DNA of 64,000 nucleotides from Enoplolaimus lenunculus (GCA_030248215.1 JASANG010003059.1:62001-126000); one strand, 5' to 3'. Counted from the stretch's first letter, positions 47,130-58,360 are shown. The notes: generated by a model not told the origin, from the letters alone. A program made the numbers and translations.

Positions 47130-48784
47130 TTTACTACACTTTATGAAGAAATTTGATGTAAATTTACCTTAAGCATGAAAATATTCAAATTTTAAGTTAT
47201 AGATACTCACATTATAATTGCTTTAGAACTGTTAAGCTATATTTCCATGAAAATTTCCAACTACATTTTCATAATCACAAAAGTCGCGCTTTCCAAATTT
47301 CATTTTTATTTATTAGGTAACTCGCTCAATTTATAATGCTAATATATTTTAATTCATATAAATTGTTTGAATTCAGATAGAAAATCAATACAATTGATAA
47401 GTACTTGCTCTAGTGAAAACTGACTTTATGCTGCATAGTAGTGTAGAACCATCAATCCGTATCGGTATTGTAATCGGTATTTTAGAAGAATACTGATTCC
47501 GATACTTTCCATTTTGGATTTCGCACATGAATTGAGTTAAATATATAATTGGAAAGCGCAGCATTTAAAAATATGGCTGCAACAAATATTTTGTGAAACA
47601 TGCTGAATACGCATCTGCATCAACATTCGGACGTGGAAAACTGCTTGAAACACACTTTTGTTCGTTTCCTCTTAATTGTATAGGAAATTCTAATAATGCA
47701 ATTCCATCCCCAGTCAAAACTGCGAATCCGCAACTATAAGGTTTGCTTTGTAACTTATTCTTGTTTTCTTTTCGAAAATGAAAAACTAAGGCGGCCGGGC
47801 CTGGGCCTGAAAAATCCGGGCCGGTTCATACCATAACGAGAGCCCGCTGTGTTCGAGCGTCACGTTTTTGAAAGAGACTGCTTGCTTCAGAAAGGTTTTG
47901 CATTAAGATTCAGCATTAAATTAGCGTTCGACTTCGCTCTCGTCTTTTTTACACTATTATACGTTGAGCGACCGATCCTTTTGAAATTACTGCATCCACC
48001 ACGGCGTCACACAGATCTCGACGAGCCGAGTTCAACGGTACTATTTTCATATTTGCATGGCTAACGATTCAAGAGATGACCGAAAAAATTATTAAAACAC
48101 GCACAGATTTATAAAGAGTCTCTATCAGTCACATATTCGCAAAATATAAGCTTTACTAATGTTTTCGTTGCACAAATTTGAAGAAGGTTTGTATGTTTTA
48201 TATAATAAAATGTTAAACTTCAAGGGACCACCACTTTGAATGAAAAGCTTTGCAGCCATAAGGTTCTAGCTCGTAAATAAACAGTTTTCGACAACTTGAG
48301 GTTACGTCTGCGTTTTCAAAAACGCGCCTTGGTAAACAATACTCATAAAAAACTAGCTATGTTACTAATTTGTAATCATATATAAGCTAATATTTTTCGT
48401 AATTGTCCACTTAACATGTTTCGCATATATACGTACTAAACAATAGTATTTTCGTTAAATAAATAGCTTAACGTATATGGTTGAGATAACTTATGTAGCA
48501 CACAAAAAATTGGATTGTTACAATCTACGATTCTGTAGAACACCTTGCGACAAGATTTGAATCCAAATACGAAGGCGAAACTTTGCGGTTCCGATTCTTA
48601 TGAAAACGTTTAGGTTTAATACTTCGACGATTTTTTCTTTAAATATTGCGCATGAACACCGGTTGCTATGATCTTGAATGACATGCGTTTGTTTATAAAT
48701 TCCACCAAAACAGAATAGTAGAAATAATAGACTTTTGATAGAAACATAAGAGAGACGTGAACACTTTTGGAAGAAACATATAAT

Positions 48785-48812
48785 AGTGACACTATCGTGT
48801 CCCTATGATAAT
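48785..48812. repeat. Solo hairpin related to the composite-element end
   Basis: GACACTATCGTGTC preceded by CATATAATAGT and followed by CCTATGATAAT. The layout resembles the terminal hairpin of the composite element (GAACACTATCGTGTTC followed by ATATGATTA). Confidence 0.4.
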
Positions 48813-48906
48813 CGTAATTGTTAGCATACCGTGGCATCGACGGCGTAAAACCTTGACGCATGTTTTTCTAATTTACGCTTAAAAGCTGTGGCTCATGTAT
48901 ACAACT

Positions 48907-49053
48907 ACCCATGTATAGAACAGGGCCGGAGCAGTAGTATAAGCATATTCCTAAGCCTGAGCCTAAGCCTAAGCAAAAAAATAGTCTAGAGCTTAAACTG
49001 ACTCTATTGTAGCCCCTCCGGAAAACGATCCGGCCTTGTTCTATGCATGGGCC
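48907..49053. mobile_element. Family A MITE (copy 10, TATAGAACAGGGCCGG subtype)
   Basis: Left end ACCCATGTATAGAACAGGGC; right end GGCCTTGTTCTATGCATGGG then CC. Core CTGAGCCTAAGCCTAAGC. Confidence 0.8.
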
Positions 49054-49390
49054 AACGCTGCAAGTTTGCAAATCAGTTTGAAATGCTTAAAATTGTGCAA
49101 TAGAATATTTGTCCGGCAGCAATATTAATTTAGCCTGAAGTTTTGTCGCAAAACTACAGAATAAAGAAAGTTTTTGCGTTATGGTAGGATTAACGCATGA
49201 CAATTTTGAATTTTGACACGTGTTAACCCATCCATTATAAATGTTTTCGGTGGCAAAATGAAACTTTTTATTGTGAACGAAAGACTAAATGTATGCCTAT
49301 ACTTAAAGCTGAACGCAAATAACAAAATAGTTAATTTACATTGCGCCACAGGCGCAAGTTTTTTAAACGCGTATGGCAGACATAAGCGTA

Positions 49391-49549
49391 TACAAGACTG
49401 AGTCAAATTCGACTCCGCCAGAGTCAAATTCAACTCACTGAGGCTCGCACGTTTGACTCTGGCGGAGTCGAATTTTGACTCAGTTTGTGTAGTCCGGAAA
49501 AGCCTATTTCGGAGAGAGTCAATTTGACTCACCATTTTTTGCAGTGTAC
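49391..49549. mobile_element. Family C half-copy upstream of AMT-B (copy 3)
   Basis: It lacks the left terminus and starts in AGACTGAGTCAAATTCGACT. The right arm is complete: TCGGAGAGAGTCAATTTGAC to TTTTTTGCAGTGTA. It ends 181 bp before the AMT-B ATG. Confidence 0.8.
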
Positions 49550-49730
49550 CTGATTAATCTTAAACTAAATGATTATTGTTTTTTTTGCTTTAAACAGACT
49601 TAACATTATTATGCAAATTATTGCTAAAATCAATTGTGTTAACAACCAACGAGTAATTTTTATAGCAACTGCAACTTAATTGTGCCGTAGACCAGTTTTC
49701 ATAATACTTTTAGTAGTTTAATCCTGCAAA

Positions 49731-52700
49731 ATGACCGAAAACGCAACAGTTTCAGTAGGGGCAGCAAACTTCAGTAGTGATGACGCGGCTTGGGCGTTAG
49801 GCAACTCGTTCTTAATATTAACCATGCAAACAGGATTTGCAATGCTTGAATGCGGTTGTGTTTCGTCTAAAAATATGGCAAATATTATGATTAAAAACGT
49901 ATGTGACGTTAGTATTGGTGGCATTGCGTTTTGGTCAATCGGATATGCACTTATATACGGGTCGCCGTCTAATTGGTTATGCGGTTATGGTGATTTCTTT
50001 TTCACCGAATCAAATCCAAGCATTATGGGCGTACGATATGCGCATTATTTTTTTCATTTTTCATTCGCCAGCACTGCGACAACGATTGTGTCGGGCGCAG
50101 TTGCAGAGCGAATGAAATTGCCTGCGTATATGGTATTTTCATTTTTGAACGTTTTCATTTATTGTTTTCCAGCCTACTGGGCGTGGGGCGATAAAGGATT
50201 TTTGGGCAAAATGGGATTTTTCGATTTCGCTGGCGTTTGTTGCGTTCATTTGAACGGCGGTACATCCGCGTTGGTTGCCGCTTTTATGCTTGGACCACGT
50301 GTGGATCGGTTTAAAGACGTCCACAAATATGAGGTAAGCTATATTGATATGTTTGTCTATTTTGATTTTAACAAAAAATACAACAGCAATGCAAAAATTG
50401 AAAATTTTTGTTCAAATTCAAGTTACAATTGCAGCCCTTGTTATAAAATAAAATGAGAAAAATTAGCTTTCAGACTCTTTAGTGTTAAGCATAAAATATA
50501 CTGGGCAAAGTATATAGAAAGAACGTACAAAATCGTGCCTTGGGTATAAACTTCTCAACCTAAAAATAGAACGCTGCGTACACTGCAAAAAATGGTGATT
50601 CAAATTGACTCTCTCCGAAATAGGCATTTCGGGACTAATTCGACTGACTGAGCGATTCGGGTGTCGAATTTGACTCTGGCGCAGTCGAATTTGACTCAGT
50701 TTGTGTAGTCCCGAAAACCCTATTTCGAACATAGTCAATTTAACTCACCATTTTTTTGAAGTGTAGCATATTATTTAGATTTATTACAGTTTTCATCGGC
50801 TGTCTTTATAATTTTGATGCCCAATATACAGAACATGAATGCTGTTACAATACTTTGCAATCTATGTTCTTGAAATTTCTGCAGGTTCACGAGTTATAGT
50901 CGAATTTTGACTCAGTCGGAGTCGAATTTGACTCAGTTTGTGTAGTCTCGTTCAGCCTATTTCGGGGAGAGAGAGTCAATTTGACTCACCAATTTTTGCA
51001 GTGTATTTTGGGCACCTGTACGAAAAGAAACATTTCTGTGCCCATAAACGTATTGAACAAATTATATGCTAAGCGTTTTCACAGATTCCGTAAAAAATCG
51101 AGTTTTATCATACGAACACGATAGTGTTCATATATATGATTCGCGCATCTCAAGCGCGTATTTTCAGTTTAGTTCGCATGTTGGTGCTCAAGTAATATCA
51201 GACCTGTATCGTTTAAATTTTGTACACTGGTATCCTGGTACGTAAGGAATATTTGTGCCAAAGGATTTTGCAAACCAGTGTGGTCTTCAATAGTTACGGT
51301 CAAAAAACTCCTTACAGAAAGTGCACGAAATTTTTCATTTTGGTTCAACACTTTTTACACGTTAGCTATGTAATTTTACGATTATAACTTTCACCACTTT
51401 ATAGAGCTTACGGTTGGTTTCACCCCAACAGTCGGTTTCACCCCAACGGTTGGTTTCACCCCAACGGTTGGTTTCACCCCAACGGTTAGTTTTACCCCAA
51501 CGGTTGGTTTTGCCCCAACGGTTGGTTTTGCCCCAACGGTTGGTTTCACCCCAACGGTTGGTTTCACCCCAACAGTCGGTTTCTCCCCAACGATTGGTTT
51601 CACGCCAACGGTTGGTTTCAGCTCAACGGTTGGTTTCACCCCAACGGTTGGTTTCACCCCAACGGTTGGCTTCACCAAACGGATGGTTTCACCCTAACGG
51701 ATGGTTTCACCACAACAGTGGGTTCCACCCCAACGGTTGGTTTTACCCAAACGGTTGGTTTCACCCCAACGGTTGGTTTCACCCCAACGGTTGGTCTCAC
51801 CCCAACAGTCGGTTTCACCCCAACGGTTGGTCTCACCCCAACAGTCGGCTTCACCCCAACGGTTGGTTTTGCCCCAACGGTTAGTTTTGCCCCAACGGTT
51901 GGTTTGGCCCCAACGGTTTTGCCCCAACGTTTGGTTTTGCCCCACCACTTTATAGAGCTTACGGTTGGTTTCACCCAACGGTTGGTTTCACCCCAACGGT
52001 TGGTTTCACCCCAACAGTCGGTTTCACCCCAACGGTTAGTTTTGCCCCAACGGTTGGTTTTGCCCTAACGGTTGATTTTGCCCCAACGGTTGGTTTCACC
52101 GCAACGGTTGGTTTCACCCCAACAGTCGGTTTCTCCCCAACGGTTGGTTTCACCCCAACGGTTGGTTTCACCCCAACGGTTGGTTTTGCCCCAATGGTTG
52201 GTTTTGCCCCAACGGTTGGTTTTGAAACGCTCCAACGGTTGGTTTCACCCCAACGGTTGGTTTTGCCCCAACGGTTGGTTTCAGCTCAACGGTTGGTTTC
52301 ACCCCAACGGTTGGCTTCGCCAAACGGATGGTTTCACTCCAACGGATGGTTTCACCACAACAGTGGGTTCCACCCCAACGGTTGGTTTTACCCCAACGGT
52401 TGGTTGCACTCCAACGGTTGGTCTCACACCAACAGTCGGTTTCACCCTAACGGTTGGTCTCAACCCAACAGTCGGTTTCACTCCAACGGTTGGTTTTGCC
52501 CCAACGGTTGGTTTGGCCCCAACGGTTGGTTTCACCGCAACGGTTGGTTTCACCCCAACAGTCGGTTTCTCCCCAACGGTTGGTTTCACCCCAACGGTTG
52601 GTTTCACCCCAACGGTTGGTTTCACCCCAACAGTCGGTTTTACCCCAACGGTTAGTTTTGCAACAACGGTTGGTTTTGCCCCAACGGTTGGTTTCACCCC

Positions 52701-55700
52701 AGCGGTTGGTTTTGCCCCAACGGTTGGTTTCAGCTCAACGGTTGGTTTCACCCCAACGGTTGGCTTCACCAAACGGATGGTTTCACTCCAACTGATGGTT
52801 TCACCACAACAGTGGGTTCCACCCCAACGGTTGGTTTTACCCCAATGGTTGGTTTCACTCCAACGGTTGGTCTCACCCCAACAGTCGGTTTCACCCTAAC
52901 GGTTGGTCTCACCCCAACAGTCGGTTTCACCCCAACGGTTGGTTTGGCCCCAACGGTTGGTTTAACCCCAACGGTTGGTTTCACCCCAACGGTTGGTTTC
53001 ACCCCAACAGTCGGTTTCTCCCCAACGGTTGGTTTCACCTCCGGTTGGTTTTGCCCCACCACTTTATAGAGCTTACGGTTGGTTTCACCCCAACGGTTGG
53101 TTTCACCCCAACGGTTGGTTTCACCCCAACAGTCGGTTTCACCCCAACGGTTGGTTTCACCCCAACGGTTGGTTTCACCCCAACGGTTTGTTTTGCCCCA
53201 ACGGTTGGTTTTGCCCCAACGGTTGGTTTTGCCCCAACGGTTGGTTTCACAGCAACGGTTGGTTTCACCCCAACAGTCGGTTTCTCCCCAACGGTTGGTT
53301 TCACCCCAACGGTTGGTTTCACCCCAACGGTTGGTTTCACCCCAATGGTTGGTTTTGCCCCAACGGTTGGTTTTGCCCCAACGGTTGGTTTTGCCCCAAC
53401 GGTTGGTTTCACCCCAACGGTTGGTTTCAGCTCAACGGTTGGTTTCACCCCAACGGTTGGTTTCACCCCAACGGTTGGTTTCACCCCAACGGTTGGTTTC
53501 ACCCCAACGGTTGGTTTTGCCCCAACGGTTGGTTTTGCCCCAACGGTTGGTTTTGCCCCAACGGTTGATTTCACCCCAACGGTTGGTTTCAGCTCAACGG
53601 TTGGTTTCACCCCAACGGTTGGCTTCACCAAACGGATGGTTTCACTCCAACGGATGGTTTCACCACAACAGTGGGTTCCACCCCAACGGTTGGTTTTATC
53701 CCAACGGTTGGTTTCACCCCAACGGTTGGTTTCACCCCAACGGTTGGTCTCACCCCAACAGTCGGTTTCACCCCAACGGTTGGTCTCACCCCAACAGTCG
53801 GTTTCACCCCAACGGTTGGTTTTGCCCCAACGGTTGGTTTGGCCCCAACGGTTGGTTTTGCCCCAACGGTTGGTTTCACCCCAACAGTTGGTTTCACCCC
53901 AACAGTCGGTTTCTCCCCAACGGTTGGTTTCACCCCAACGGTTGGTTTCACCCCAACGGTCGGTTTCATCCCAACGGTTGGTTTCACCCCAACGGTTGGT
54001 TTCACCCCAACGGTTGGTTTCACCCCAACGGTTGGTTCCACCCCAACGGTTGGTTTCACCCCAACGGTTGGTTTTGCCCCAACGGTTCGTTTCACCCCAG
54101 GGGTTCGTTTCACCCCAGCGGTTAATTTTACCCCAGCGGTTAATTTTGCCCCAGAGGTTGGTTTCACCCTAACGGCTGGTTTCACCTCAACGGTCGGTTT
54201 CAGCCCAAGGGTTGGTTTCACACAAACGGTTAGCTTCACCGCAACGGACGATGTCACCCCCATGGATTAATGCAGCAGCTTGGTAAAGCGGTTGAAACTA
54301 GAAAAAAATGCTCAGCACTTGAGCAAAAAGGGATATGTTTCATATTCCTATTAAAAGTATGGTAAACTAGATCAGCACATTCGCTTGATGTAACCTGGAA
54401 AGGTATTAAGAAACAATAGCGGCCAAAATCATGTTAATTATTAATTTTTCTGAAACATATTGCGGACAGCAAAATTTCTGTAATATTTTTTGTAAGAAAC
54501 AGATGCTTTTCTTGAATGCAAAGCGAAATTATTTCTGAAATGTAGACAGATTTTGCTTGGAATCCATGAATGTATATTGAAGTTCTCTACAAAACGTATT
54601 AAGTTTACCTATGGCTTTGTATTACCATAGTTAATTGAATTTCATAAGAGCATTGTGTGGCAACATAATGGCTGTTACAGTAATGCGCATTTCCCACCCG
54701 AGTTATTTATCTGTTTCACTGCATAGTCACGACTATTGAAGCTCACAAATCGCACCGTATTCTGGCAACATCGATTAACTTGCAAAATCAAAGAACGGTA
54801 TACCTCAGCCATGTCTCTGCGACCCTAAGAAATTTCTGAAAATTGCTAACAAATCCTGTCAAAAACTTCAATGTTAGAAATAGATTTGCTGTCCGCAAGA
54901 TGTTTCAGAAAAATTAATAATTAACATGATTTTGGCCGCTATTGTTTCTTAATACCTTTCCAGGTTACATCAAGCGAATGTGCTGATCTAGTTTACCATA
55001 CTTTTAATAGGAATATGAAACATATCCCTTTTTGCTCAAGTGCTGAGCATTTTTTTCTAGTACAATGGTGATTTTTGATACCAAATGTAATTTTGCAACA
55101 AATTTTTCGTTATTTTAAACTTTCCACTATGCGAAATGACACTGTTGTTTTTCAGATGAGTTCTCCGATTACTGCTTTAGCAGGAATGTTTATGTTGATG
55201 TGGGCATGGCTCGGTTTCAATTGCGGTTCGACGTTCCGGATCGAACCTGACTATTGGAAAATTTGCGCATTGGTCGCGGTTACAACGCTCAACGGTGCCA
55301 TTGGTGGCGGTCTAGCTGGTCTCGCGATGAGTATGATCGTTAAACGGGGCAAAATTGATATCGGGTTCACTATTAACGCTGTTCTCGGCGGTCTGGTATC
55401 AGTAACCGGCGGTTGCCCGATGTTTACTCCAGCTGAAGCGTTAGCCATCGGAGCAATTGGTTCACTGGTAGCGAATTCGATTTCGTACCTGCTGATACGG
55501 TTCAAAATTGATGACCCTGTTGGCGCAGTACCGGTACACTTCGGCGCCGCGCTATGGGGCACGTTGTCTGTGGGAATATTTGGTAAAAATAACTTTTTAA
55601 ACATGATGACGTACGATGGACTCGTACACAGCGGTGGATTTCGACTTTTAGGCGTCAATACGTTGGGTGCAGTGATTGTAATGACGTTTGCAGGCGTTTC

Positions 55701-56205
55701 AACGTGGCTTGTTTTATTGGCACTCAAATTGACTGTTGGCATTCGGGTGTCTCGAGAAGAAGAAGCGGTCGGTGCCGACTACTGTGAACATAACATCAAA
55801 TCGTACTCGGTACAGGAGAAATTGGAAGCAATTTTGCGTTATCTTGCGTCGAACAGCGCCGATTCGAACGATATTGTGGAAATTGTACGTAAAATTGATC
55901 GAGCAGGATTCAAGTTTGATAACGACAATGATATGAACGTAGGACCGATGACGTATCCGACAAAAGGCAATCGAGGCATCGATTTGACGGCGTTGGCGAA
56001 AATGGAACTCACTCGAACGCAGAACAATTTAAAACCAACTACAACCGATAAAAAATTTGTTTGGCGACTGAATGATTTTCCGAATACGTTTACGTCGAAG
56101 TTTAGTCGCAAATCAAGTAAAACTACGGTCAGAAATGTTGACAGAGACAGCGATTCGAGTTGTGACAATTCGTACTGTGAAACTAATCCGCGAGAGAAAT
56201 TCTAG
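49731..56205 (+). CDS. Ammonium transporter AMT-B (Amt/Rh family)
   Basis: Exons 49731-50333 and 55156-56205 give 550 aa. Pore histidines are H173 (DFAGVCCVHLNGG) and H329 (VPVHFGAALWGT); the second Phe-gate segment WLGFNCGS is present, and AERMKLPAYMVFSF follows the first gate. The N-terminus is short (about 15 residues before SDDAAWALG). The tail of about 100 residues contains VGPMTYPTK and GIDLTALAKM, echoed in AMT-A. The single intron (4822 bp, phase 0) sits at the same codon position as in AMT-A and AMT-C, and is swollen by two family C elements and the inverted composite satellite element. Parts of exon 1 are nearly identical to AMT-A and others to AMT-C. The start at 49731 is the first ATG of the frame. 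Confidence 0.93.
50579..50765. mobile_element. Family C foldback MITE (copy 4) in AMT-B intron
   Basis: Complete, with TA flanks: TACACTGCAAAAAATGGTGA at the left and CACCATTTTTTTGAAGTGTA at the right. The arms share CTCTCCGAAATAGG-type sequence. Confidence 0.85.
50898..51004. mobile_element. Family C half-copy (copy 5) in AMT-B intron
   Basis: Only the centre and right arm remain: GAGTCGAATTTGACTCAGTT, GAGAGTCAATTTGACTCACC and the end TTTTTGCAGTGTA. Confidence 0.75.
51409..54255 (-). repeat. 18-bp satellite array 2, roughly 160 units
   Basis: Plus-strand unit GGTTTCACCCCAACGGTTGG-type, the reverse complement of array 1. A marker block ACGGATGGTTTCACCACAAC recurs after 51668, 52313, 52762 and 53622. 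Copies of the array-edge sequence CCACTTTATAGAGCTTACGG appear inside the array at about 51944 and 53052. Long frames on both strands reflect the 18-bp period. Confidence 0.95.
54298..55060. mobile_element. Foldback module of composite element 2
   Basis: Arms of about 175 bp: left CTAGAAAAAAATGCTCAGCA, right TGCTGAGCATTTTTTTCTAG. The loop matches that of 15791-16682 on the opposite strand (for example GAATCCATGAATGTATATTG). Confidence 0.85.
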
Positions 56206-56284
56206 CGAAACAAGCATAGATGTTTCCATAGGCTTTACAAATATACGGGAAATATGTTTTTATGGTTGTTCAATTTAGTGGCTA

Positions 56285-56615
56285 ATGAAAAGAACAGGGG
56301 CGAAACAGTAGTATAAGCATATTCCTAAGCCTAAGCCTAAGCCTAAGCCAGGCCTAAGCCTAAGCCTAAGCGTAAGCCTAAGCGTAACAATGAGCATATT
56401 TCTAAGCCTAAGCCGAAGCCTAAGCCTAAGCCTAAGCGTAAGCCTAAGCGTAACAATGAGCATATTTCTAAGCCTAAGCCGAAGCCTAAGCCTAGGCGTA
56501 AAAATAGTATATTACTAAGCCTATGCCTAAGACAAGCAAAAAATAGTCTAAAGCTTAAGCTTACTCTATTGCAGTCCCACAGAACAACGTTCCGCTCCTG
56601 ATCTTCACACGGGCC
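56285..56615. mobile_element. Family A MITE with the longest CCTAAG core (copy 11)
   Basis: Left end eroded (AAAAGAACAGGGGCGAAAC); right end CGTTCCGCTCCTGATCTTCA then CACGGGCC. The core has at least four tracts such as CCTAAGCCTAAGCCTAAGCC and a duplicated spacer AACAATGAGCATATTTCTAA. Confidence 0.8.
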
Positions 56616-56865
56616 AATTTAGTTAAGTATTTTATCTCCACAAAAATGTATTAAGATTTTCAGTATTATTGTAAGCCCTATATGAAAAAATTTGGCAACA
56701 TTCTTTGCTTTTTTGCACAATTTTTGATTCAGATTAAAACAGGGCCCATATTCTCAAATGCATATAGCACCTATCACCCGTTTAGTATGATAGAATTTCA
56801 AACTATAACGAACTGCTGCAATTGCATAAGTCAAAATTTGCACAGAAGTATAGAACATCGAAAGC

Positions 56866-56871
56866 AATAAA
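56866..56871 (+). promoter_or_regulatory. Candidate polyadenylation signal of AMT-B
   Basis: The nearest clear AATAAA after the AMT-B stop is 661 bp downstream, beyond a family A element. An unrecognised variant signal closer to the stop is equally possible. Confidence 0.25.
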
Positions 56872-57373
56872 TGTGCTCAATTTCAAACCTCATCATTGCA
56901 CCTTAGTTCGAAAGTTACAAGATATATCCCCATCTGGTAATAGGTGCTTCACATTTGAAAATACGAGCTTTTAGGTTTCAAAAAATTTTCATTATGCGAT
57001 GATTTCAAATCGTTAGTAATTAAATGCCCAAATGTCACTCCTAAAAATTACTACGACCTGACACATACCTGGTTCATATTAAACGAAAAAATTTCAGTTT
57101 ACTATCTCTAATACTGGCGAAAACAAACAAACAAACAAATCAATTTTCTGGTACAAATAAAATGTATTTATAAAGGGTTTACAGGCAACTTGCTGAATTA
57201 GGCCAAAACATTAATATTCATTTATAGCAAATTAATTTCATTTGAAATCATCGCAGAATGCAAAATGGTTAGTTTTTACGACTATTTTATAATGTCTGTC
57301 TGTATATATTACAATGCACTGATGAGTCGATTAATCAACTCTGTTAAGCGAGTTAGTTATTTTTGAATTAATA

Positions 57374-57664
57374 TTATCAAGAGTGGATGATGTTCACCAG
57401 CAGAAGAGTGTGCAACTGGAGCGGTAGTGCACCGTACAAAGTGTACCGCAGCACGCGTTGCATTTTTGCTCGACCCCCCCTCCGTCATTTGAGTGGGGGA
57501 AGTCACAGCTTAGAGCGACTTTAGCTACAATTCAAAATATTGATTCAACGTACACCCCCAAAATAAGGAGGGCAAGCCAAAAACGCAGCGTGCGCTGGGT
57601 ACGTTGTTCTGTGTACAGGATGTACCCAGTTACACACTCGTGTGAAAATTATCCACTCTTGATA
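57374..57664. mobile_element. Inverted-repeat MITE inside or beside family F
   Basis: Ends TATCAAGAGTGGATGATGTT and AATTATCCACTCTTGATA are inverted copies, and the similarity continues for about 40 bp (AGTGTGCAACTGG against CCAGTTACACACT). Family-F-like sequence occurs on both sides (ATTAATCAACTC near 57330 and from 57673), suggesting insertion into an F element. Confidence 0.65.
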
Positions 57665-57672
57665 TAAACATT

Positions 57673-57936
57673 ATGAGTTGAGTTGATTCTCACTTTGAGT
57701 TGAGTTGATTTTGGCTGAGTTGATTACTTAAACTCAGGATGAGTTGCATTGAATCAGAACTTTGAGTTCTGATACTCCTAACTCAGTGTCTGTTTCAATT
57801 CAACTCATTCTGAGTTTAATTAATCAACTCAGAATGATTTGAATTGAATCAGACCTTTGAGTTCTGGTAGTCCTAACTCAGATTGAGTGATATAACTCAT
57901 TCTGAGTTAAAAGCAACTCACTGACAATTTACAGTG
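57673..57936. mobile_element. Family F MITE-like repeat (copy 3)
   Basis: Contains TGAGTTGAGTTGATTCTCAC, two TTTGAGTTCTG blocks and the right end AACTCACTGACAATTTACAG then TG. Partial internal duplication is evident. Confidence 0.6.
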
Positions 57937-58172
57937 CAGGCACCGTGTATATATTAAATTTATCGGTCGAATTTGTATTAATCTGCGTGTTTATATATAC
58001 GTCAAATCATAAAGAGTGAAATAGGGTCAAATTGATGCGTATTGTTGGTTTTTTGGATTCACAAAGCCACAGGGTAAACGACATTTTGAAACTACGGGAT
58101 AATACAGGTTCCATTCGTATACCAAACGGCAGGCGCACCTTGTAAGCACCACAACAAATATATAAACAACCT

Positions 58173-58360
58173 GGCCTATGTATAGAACAGGGCGAGGGGC
58201 TGTAATAGAGTCAATTTAAACTTTAGACTATCTTTTTTGCTTAGGCTTAGGCTTAGGCTTAAAAATAGGTTCATCCTTACGTATAGGCTTAGGCTTACGC
58301 TTACACTTAGGTTTAGGAATATGTTATACTACTGTTCCGGCACTGTTCAACACGTGGGCT
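58173..58360. mobile_element. Family A MITE with TTAGGC core (copy 12)
   Basis: Left end GGCCTATGTATAGAACAGGG; right end GTTCCGGCACTGTTCAACAC then GTGGGCT. Core GCTTAGGCTTAGGCTTAGGC. Confidence 0.8.

Larger units (their letters stand above)
42757..49730. other. Intergenic region between AMT-A and AMT-B
   Basis: No gene is supported. It contains family A copies (43023, 46534, 48907), a full family B element (44980), a large foldback element (46056-47129), a solo hairpin (48785) and a family C half-copy (49391). 43212-44979 and 47130-48780 show only AT-rich sequence with small open frames; 44220-44320 has a TTCCTGTTCATGTTCC-type low-complexity run. A 67-codon frame at 43280-43483 is partly hydrophobic but matches nothing I recognise. 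Confidence 0.55.
51108..55060 (-). mobile_element. Composite satellite-bearing element, copy 2 (AMT-B intron)
   Basis: The order is the reverse of 15791-20610: hairpin end (GAACACGATAGTGTTC), unique segment to about 51408 (ending CCACTTTATAGAGCTTACGG), 18-bp satellite, GCAGCAGCTTGGTAAAGCGG, and foldback module ending CTAG at 55060. It is about 0.9 kb shorter than copy 1, mainly in the satellite and the spacer next to the foldback. No protein gene is recognised. Confidence 0.75.

Noticed and set aside
51391-54270. Similar repeat-encoded frames in array 2
   Set aside because: Same 18-bp periodicity effect; overlapping frames on both strands inside the AMT-B intron.
56300-56530. TTAGGC/GCCTAA tracts as a real internal telomere or chromosome fusion point
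   Set aside because: The tracts are short, interrupted by spacers, and repeated in many small elements with inverted ends, so they are MITE cores and not a fused chromosome end.
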